NCBI GenBank assembly: GCA_910584215.1
Contig: CAJTYI010000026.1
Span: forward strand, 1 to 35,622
DNA from: an uncultured Roseburia sp.
GTDB taxonomy: Bacteria > Bacillota > Clostridia > Lachnospirales > Lachnospiraceae
Length of the DNA stretch: 35,622 nucleotides
Direction of reading: 5' to 3'
Within the stretch, counting starts at the first letter, position 1. Every line of letters starts with the position of its first letter. Positions 31,465 through 35,622 of the stretch are shown piece after piece. Below the pieces are notes generated by a model. That model saw only the letters and a list, made by a program, of their open reading frames with translations, ran no database searches and had not been told where the DNA came from. Made by a program: the position numbers and the translations under genes.

Positions 31465-32385
31465 ATGGAGAGTACAGAGATAACAAATGAGAACAGTATG
31501 GAGGAAGTACTGCAAAAAGCGGAGGTTTTAATCGAGGCGCTGCCCTATATCCAGCGTTTTAACCGCAAGATCATTGTCGTCAAATACGGCGGCAGCGCTA
31601 TGGTGGATGAACAGCTAAAGCGCCATGTGATTCAGGATGTGACCCTGCTCAAGCTGGTGGGATTTAAGCCGATTATCGTACACGGCGGCGGCAAGGAGAT
31701 CAGCCGCTGGGTGGAAAAATCCGGTATGGAGCCGGTGTTTGTAAACGGCCTGCGCAAGACGGACGAGGCGACGATGGAAATCGCCGAGATGGTACTCAAC
31801 AAGGTCAACAAATCCCTGGTAAAACTCGTGCAGGAGCTCGGGGTCAACGCCGTCGGCGTCAGCGGAAAAGACGGCGGTATGCTGAAAGTAGAGAAAAAAT
31901 ATGCGGGCGGCGAAGATATCGGTTTTGTGGGCGAGATCACGGAAGTAAATCCCAAGATTCTCTATGATCTGCTGGAAAAAGATTTTCTGCCGATCGTGTG
32001 TCCTGTGGGCATGGATGAAGCGTTTGACAGCTACAATATCAATGCCGACGACGCGGCGTGTGCGATTGCGCGGGCCGTCTCCGCGGAAAAACTGGCCTTT
32101 TTGACCGACATCGAGGGCGTCTATAAAGACCCTGCGGATAAGCGCACACTGATCTCGGAGCTGACCGTGTCCGAAGCGAGGGAACTGATTACGGACGGAT
32201 TTATCGGCGGCGGTATGCTGCCGAAACTAAACAACTGTATCGACGCGATCGAAAATGGCGTCTCAAGAGTGCATATTCTCGACGGCAGGATCGCGCACTG
32301 TCTGCTGCTTGAGATTTTTACCAACAGAGGAATCGGCACAGCGATTTTGGGGGATAAGGAGACGAGGTTTTACAGCGAAAAATGA
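31465..32385 (+). CDS. argB: N-acetylglutamate kinase, probably arginine-sensitive
   Basis: Phosphorylates N-acetylglutamate. 306 residues of the amino acid kinase fold: KIIVVKYGGSAM, PIIVHGGGKEISRWVEKSG, FVNGLRKTDEATMEIAEMVL, NINADDAACAIARA, LAFLTDIEGVY, GGGMLPKLNNCIDAIENGV and HILDGRIAHCLLLEIFTNRGIGT. The N-terminal helix MEEVLQKAEVLIEALPYIQRF is the extension that, in the Pseudomonas and Thermotoga enzymes, forms the arginine-binding hexamer, so feedback inhibition is likely. AAGGAGG lies 9-10 bases upstream. The order argC-argJ-argB-argD is the standard Gram-positive one. Confidence 0.95.
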   Translation: MESTEITNENSMEEVLQKAEVLIEALPYIQRFNRKIIVVKYGGSAMVDEQLKRHVIQDVTLLKLVGFKPIIVHGGGKEISRWVEKSGMEPVFVNGLRKTDEATMEIAEMVLNKVNKSLVKLVQELGVNAVGVSGKDGGMLKVEKKYAGGEDIGFVGEITEVNPKILYDLLEKDFLPIVCPVGMDEAFDSYNINADDAACAIARAVSAEKLAFLTDIEGVYKDPADKRTLISELTVSEARELITDGFIGGGMLPKLNNCIDAIENGVSRVHILDGRIAHCLLLEIFTNRGIGTAILGDKETRFYSEK

Positions 32386-32413
32386 TTGTGATCGCTTCGG
32401 AATGGAGGTTACC

Positions 32414-33607
32414 ATGAGTAAAGAACAGATTATTGAGCAGGCGGAAGAACATATTTTACATACTTACAACCGTTTTCCGGTGGTATTTGACCACGGGGAG
32501 GGCGTCTATCTGTACGACACCCAGGGAAAACAGTATCTTGATTTTGCGGCGGGTATCGCCGTATCCGCTTTTGGCTACGGCAATCAGGAGTACGGCGATG
32601 CGCTCAAAGCGCAGATCGACCGCCTGATACACACCTCGAACCTCTACTACAATGAGCCGATTGTCAGGGCGGCGGCGCGCGCCTTAGCGGCAAGCAAAAT
32701 GGACCGCGTATTTTTTACCAATAGCGGGACTGAGGCGATCGAGGGTGCGATCAAGGCTGCCAAGAAATACGCCTACACGCGGGACGGCCATGCGGGCCAT
32801 GAGATCGTTGCCATGAACCATTCGTTTCACGGCAGGAGTATAGGAGCGCTGTCAGTTACCGGCAATAAGCATTATCAGGAGCCGTTTGCGCCGTTGATGC
32901 CGGGCGTGAAGTTTGCGGATTTTAATGATCTTGAGAGCGTCAAGGCAATGATCAACGAGAATACATGTGCGATTTTGTTTGAGACGGTCCAGGGAGAGGG
33001 CGGCATCTATCCGGCCAGCCAGGCGTTTATGGAGGGGGTGCGCGCGCTCTGTGACGCGCACGATATTCTGCTGATTTTGGATGAGATACAGTGCGGCATG
33101 GGACGCAGCGGGGAGATGTTTGCCTGGCAGCATTACGGCGTCAGACCCGATATCATGACGAGTGCAAAAGCGTTGGGATGCGGCGTGCCGGTGGGAGCAT
33201 TTTTTATGACGGAGCGCGTGGCAGAGAAATCACTGGCTCCGGGAGACCACGGCACAACCTACGGCGGCAACCCATTTGTGGGCGCGGCGGTAGATAAGGT
33301 TCTCGAAATGATGGAGAGAGACCGCGTGACGGATCATGTCAAGGAAATCACGCCGTATTTGGAACAGAAGCTAGATGAGCTCGCCGCAAAATATGATTTT
33401 ATCAGCGGGCGCCGCGGCATGGGGTTATTGCAGGGGCTTGTCTGTGAGAAGCCGGTAGGCGCCGTCGCAGCCAAAGCCTTAGAGCGTGGTCTGGTCGTGA
33501 TTACGGCAGGGAGCGATGTGATACGTTTGGCGCCGCCGCTGATCATTGAGCGGCAGCATGTTGATGAGATGGTGGAAAAGCTCGATGATGTGTTACATAA
33601 TATGTGA
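32414..33607 (+). CDS. argD: Acetylornithine aminotransferase
   Basis: PLP class III transaminase making N-acetylornithine. 397 residues. It has NRFPVVFDHGEGVYLYD, YLDFAAGIAVSAFGYG, FTNSGTEAIEGAIKAAKKYA, HSFHGRSIGALSVTG, ILFETVQGEGGIYPAS, ILDEIQCGMGRSG, the PLP lysine Lys252 in TSAKALGCGVPVGAF, and HGTTYGGNPFVGAA. The ATG at 32414 has TGGAGG 5 bases upstream; the frame is open further up inside argB, but without homology. Last gene of the operon, followed by a terminator. Confidence 0.95.
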   Translation: MSKEQIIEQAEEHILHTYNRFPVVFDHGEGVYLYDTQGKQYLDFAAGIAVSAFGYGNQEYGDALKAQIDRLIHTSNLYYNEPIVRAAARALAASKMDRVFFTNSGTEAIEGAIKAAKKYAYTRDGHAGHEIVAMNHSFHGRSIGALSVTGNKHYQEPFAPLMPGVKFADFNDLESVKAMINENTCAILFETVQGEGGIYPASQAFMEGVRALCDAHDILLILDEIQCGMGRSGEMFAWQHYGVRPDIMTSAKALGCGVPVGAFFMTERVAEKSLAPGDHGTTYGGNPFVGAAVDKVLEMMERDRVTDHVKEITPYLEQKLDELAAKYDFISGRRGMGLLQGLVCEKPVGAVAAKALERGLVVITAGSDVIRLAPPLIIERQHVDEMVEKLDDVLHNM

Positions 33608-33693
33608 TGTGAGGAGAAGCTTGATTGGAAACGACAAGTAAACTGGCATTTGTGGTTGATTTTTAAAATGCGTGCGCAGATTTTCTCACACGG

Positions 33694-33735
33694 AAAAATG
33701 GGACTCTTGCAACCGACGCATAAGCCCCATTTTTT
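33694..33735 (+). terminator. Terminator of the arg operon
   Basis: AAAAATGGG (33694-33702) pairs with CCCATTTTT (33726-33734) across a 23-base loop that can itself pair in part. The T-rich 3' arm ends in a T run at 33735. Confidence 0.65.
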
Positions 33736-33824
33736 GTAATTTATGCAGCGTCGAAACGCAGTTTTAAATCAGTCCGGGTGCTGAAGGAAAAACTTGTATG
33801 CAGTTAAGGTTCCTCAAGGCAAAA

Positions 33825-33919
33825 GATTGAAAATTAAAATTATCAATCACGAGATTTGTGTCTGCGCGCTGCAAAGCCATAATGGCTTACACAAACTCGA
33901 TATGCGCAAAAAGCAGCGC
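33825..33919 (+). promoter_or_regulatory. Structured mRNA leader with predicted H-type pseudoknot, upstream of the orphan binding protein
   Basis: Four pairings fit together. (1) GATTGA/TCAATC (33825-33830 with 33843-33848). (2) CGAG plus TTTGTGT with ACACAAA plus CTCG (33850-33861 with 33889-33899, one bulged A). (3) AAGCCA/TGGCTT (33874-33879 with 33883-33888), stacked directly on stem 2. (4) GCGCTGC (33866-33872), left free by stems 2 and 3, pairs perfectly with GCAGCGC (33913-33919) outside stem 2, making a pseudoknot that ends 5 bases before the GGGAG ribosome site (33925-33929). Such a design could gate translation. The rest of the gap (33608-33824) holds the arg terminator and no convincing promoter hexamers. 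Confidence 0.5.
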
Positions 33920-33935
33920 AAAAAGGGAGAAAATC

Positions 33936-35126
33936 ATGGAGGTAAAATTGAAAAAACGGTTAGTGACGGCTATGGTTTTGGTGATCGCAATTGCATGTTT
34001 GGCAGCCGGTGTTCAAAGCGGCGGCGGAATCTATCAGCGCGGAGAATCCAAGAAAGAAGCGAAAAAAACGGAAGATTTGGCAGAGGATTATGAGACGGCG
34101 GACGCCGGGCTCACATTTTGGTACGCGGATGCCGATTACGAGGCTTTCTTTGAACAAGCATCACGCGATTATTATGAGGCGACCGGCATAAAAGTGCAGC
34201 CTGTGAGGAAAGAATCACTGGATTATATCGGTGAGGTTTATAGCGCTACGATGGAGGACGGGATATTCCCGGATGTGTATCTTTTGGCCGGAGACTTGTT
34301 GGAGGAGGCGTATCTTTACGGTCTGGCAGTCGAAGAGCGGGATGCGGTCGGTTACGAGGGAGTCTGCGAGCAGGCGCTATTGGCCGCTGTCTATGACAAC
34401 CGCAGGATTGCTTATCCGCTCTCCTTTAACGGTTGTGTATTTGTTTACCAGAATGGCTATTTTGCGCAGCAGCCTGCCTCCCTGCAGGCGATAATCGACT
34501 ATTCCAATGAAAATGAGCCGCCGGAAAATGTCGAGTATTTGCTGGAGTGGGACGTCAACGATCCGTTTTTTGATTTTCCATTTATCGCCAACAGTGTGCG
34601 CTTTGAGAAGAACGAACAAGGGAGTTTTGATGTGGTCTGCGACGAGGCGCTTTACCAGAAAGATCTGGAGTATTTTTCCGGGATATTACAGTCATTTTCC
34701 ATGCACGCGGACACGGTCTCGAGGGATAAAGTCATAGAAGATTTTCTTGCAGGAAAGACGCTGTGCGCCATTGTGGATACGAAGTCGATCAAAGATCTGG
34801 AGGGTCACTCCTATTCCATGATGCAGATGCCCCGCCTCAACGAGGAGCTTGCGTCGGGCACTTGTGCGATGACGGATATGCTGGTGGTGAACGGGTTTTC
34901 CGGGCAAAAGGAAGAAGCGGCAGATTTTGCCAGGTTTGTAATGCTGGAAGAGGCGGATCAACTCTGGGAGATGACCGGTTATTATCCGGTGAGAAAAGCT
35001 CAAAACCTTGTGGATCGCGATATCATCGCCTATGATGCGTATGAAAATGCGGCGCTTTCGCCCGGTACGATAGATGCGCTGGACTTCTGGATTACCCTGC
35101 AGGAAACAATACGCAAATATTTTTGA
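33936..35126 (+). CDS. Orphan extracellular solute-binding protein (family 1 type)
   Basis: 396 residues. N-terminal KKRLVTAMVLVIAIACLAAG is a secretion signal; the Cys is in a poor lipobox (AIAC), so it may be secreted or a weak lipoprotein. The mature part has the family 1 (maltose-type) layout: LTFWYADADYEAFFEQASRDYYEATGIKV, a GIFPDVYLLAGDLLEEA block, RIAYPLSFNGCVFVYQNGYFA, DFLAGKTLCAIVDTKSIKDL and EEADQLWEMTGYYPVRKAQ near the end. The ATG at 33936 has GGGAG 6 bases upstream; upstream in-frame starts overlap the structured leader. No permease or kinase gene is adjacent, so its partner is elsewhere or it serves sensing. The ligand is unknown. Confidence 0.82.
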   Translation: MEVKLKKRLVTAMVLVIAIACLAAGVQSGGGIYQRGESKKEAKKTEDLAEDYETADAGLTFWYADADYEAFFEQASRDYYEATGIKVQPVRKESLDYIGEVYSATMEDGIFPDVYLLAGDLLEEAYLYGLAVEERDAVGYEGVCEQALLAAVYDNRRIAYPLSFNGCVFVYQNGYFAQQPASLQAIIDYSNENEPPENVEYLLEWDVNDPFFDFPFIANSVRFEKNEQGSFDVVCDEALYQKDLEYFSGILQSFSMHADTVSRDKVIEDFLAGKTLCAIVDTKSIKDLEGHSYSMMQMPRLNEELASGTCAMTDMLVVNGFSGQKEEAADFARFVMLEEADQLWEMTGYYPVRKAQNLVDRDIIAYDAYENAALSPGTIDALDFWITLQETIRKYF

Positions 35127-35133
35127 ATAGCAC

Positions 35134-35162
35134 TTGTCATAATTTCATATTTTCGTTAAAAT
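35134..35162 (+). promoter_or_regulatory. Promoter of the comEA-like gene
   Basis: TTGTCA (35134-35139), 17-base spacer, TAAAAT (35157-35162). It lies in the 87-base gap after the binding protein gene. A short TCTTTC/GAAAGA hairpin follows, just before the ribosome site. Confidence 0.6.
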
Positions 35163-35213
35163 AAAAGTATCGGCATTGAGGACTCTTTCTTTTGATGAAA
35201 GAAGGAGATGCGG

Positions 35214-35622
35214 ATGAGACAATACCAGAAAAGATTAATAGTAGGATTACTGATCTTAGGAGTTCTGCCTATTGCGGGCTGCGGCGGGAAGCAGCAGGTC
35301 TATTTGCAGACGGCAGATAATAAAATAGAACAGTCTGAGACCCAAATTTGCGAAGCGCTTGACGATCATATACCACAGACGGCGTTTGTCTATGTGTGCG
35401 GCGAAGTGGTGCGCCCCGCCGTCTATGAGCTGCCGGCGGGAGCAAGAATCTGTGAGGCGATTGCCATGGCCGGCGGTTTTACAGCCGATGCGGCAAAAGA
35501 GACGGTCAATCAGGCCGAACCGGTGGCCGACGGCATGATGATACGGATTCCGAGTAGTTCCGAGGCGGCAGTGGGGGGAGTGAGTGAGGCGTTTTGGCAG
35601 GCGGACGGTCTGCTGAATTTAA
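35214..35622 (+). CDS. comEA: ComEA-like lipoprotein with SLBB domain (cut by window edge)
   Basis: 136 codons are visible and the frame runs off the right end. It starts MRQYQKRLIVGLLILGVLPI with lipobox PIAGC, so it is a lipoprotein. Residues about 60-115 are an SLBB domain: FVYVCGEVVRPAVYELPAGARICEAIAMAGGF (cited in part), then VNQAEPVADGMMIRIPS. In ComEA proteins this is followed by a helix-hairpin-helix DNA-binding domain, which would lie beyond the window. ComEA binds incoming DNA at the cell surface during transformation. AAGGAG lies 6 bases before the ATG, and there is a good promoter upstream. The name rests on the N-terminal half only; other SLBB lipoproteins are possible. Confidence 0.75.
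   Translation, partial: MRQYQKRLIVGLLILGVLPIAGCGGKQQVYLQTADNKIEQSETQICEALDDHIPQTAFVYVCGEVVRPAVYELPAGARICEAIAMAGGFTADAAKETVNQAEPVADGMMIRIPSSSEAAVGGVSEAFWQADGLLNL

Noticed and set aside
33811..33888. GGCAAA followed by GCAAAGCC...GGCTTA, resembling parts of the c-di-GMP-I (GEMM) riboswitch.
   Set aside because: In GEMM the first hairpin is followed almost at once by GACGCAAAGC; here about 20 unrelated bases intervene and belong to a different stem. The GAAA tetraloop and its receptor are also missing.
1..35622. CRISPR arrays, tRNA or rRNA genes, complete insertion sequences, prophage genes.
   Set aside because: None seen: no regularly spaced repeats with spacers, no cloverleaf or rRNA sequence noticed, and no transposase or integrase motifs.

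Overview
The window looks like chromosomal DNA of an anaerobic Firmicute, most probably a Lachnospiraceae-type Clostridium. Three things point there. Translation starts carry strong AGGAGG-type ribosome sites, with frequent GTG starts. The gene families (OPT transporter, ECF S component, YitT/DUF2179, ArgJ-type arginine cluster, AguA/AguB putrescine genes) are typical of that group. Promoters are sigma-A-like TTGNNN-N16/17-TATAAT. No rRNA, tRNA, CRISPR array or complete insertion sequence was found. Both window edges cut a gene (aguA on the left, a comEA-like gene on the right).

Layout. 1-1.6 kb: the end of agmatine deiminase plus N-carbamoylputrescine amidase (agmatine to putrescine). 1.6-2.8 kb: a divergent lytic transglycosylase with two tandem terminators. 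2.9-6.1 kb: azlCD branched-chain amino acid exporter, diaminopimelate decarboxylase lysA, and an unrecognised gene with a nuclease-like D...EIQ motif. 6.1-7.0 kb: a minus-strand pair (small XRE regulator and a 106-aa unknown protein) with a 22-bp palindromic operator and a 44-bp tandem repeat. 7.0-9.3 kb: an SCP2-like protein with a repeat tail and a membrane-anchored glycerophosphodiester phosphodiesterase.

9.4-13.7 kb holds a sugar-type binding lipoprotein directly followed by a 1018-aa hybrid histidine kinase, with no permease. A YitT membrane protein follows. 14.8-21.1 kb is a signalling and export block: membrane diguanylate cyclase, OmpR-type regulator, sensor kinase, ABC ATPase and double-FtsX permease. 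21.2-22.6 kb is an O-acetylhomoserine sulfhydrylase, followed by a 165-bp MITE-like inverted repeat. Then come an unknown 153-aa protein, an ECF S component, an OPT transporter and a free-standing PqqD protein.

26.8-33.7 kb is the arginine biosynthesis locus. argG is divergent from argC-(GNAT)-argJ-argB-argD. The shared intergenic region has three ArgR-type boxes, two of them placed as a pair on the -10 of a good argC promoter. The N-terminal helix of ArgB suggests arginine feedback. The window ends with an orphan family-1 solute-binding protein behind a leader predicted to form an H-type pseudoknot, and a ComEA-like lipoprotein.

The most interesting unexplained items are the pseudoknot leader (33.8 kb), the MITE-like element (22.6 kb), the binding protein/hybrid kinase pair (9.5-13.7 kb), the XRE module with the duplicated start-site repeat (6.4 kb), the GNAT inside the arg operon, and the OPT-PqqD pair. 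All functions are read from motifs by eye; no database search was run.
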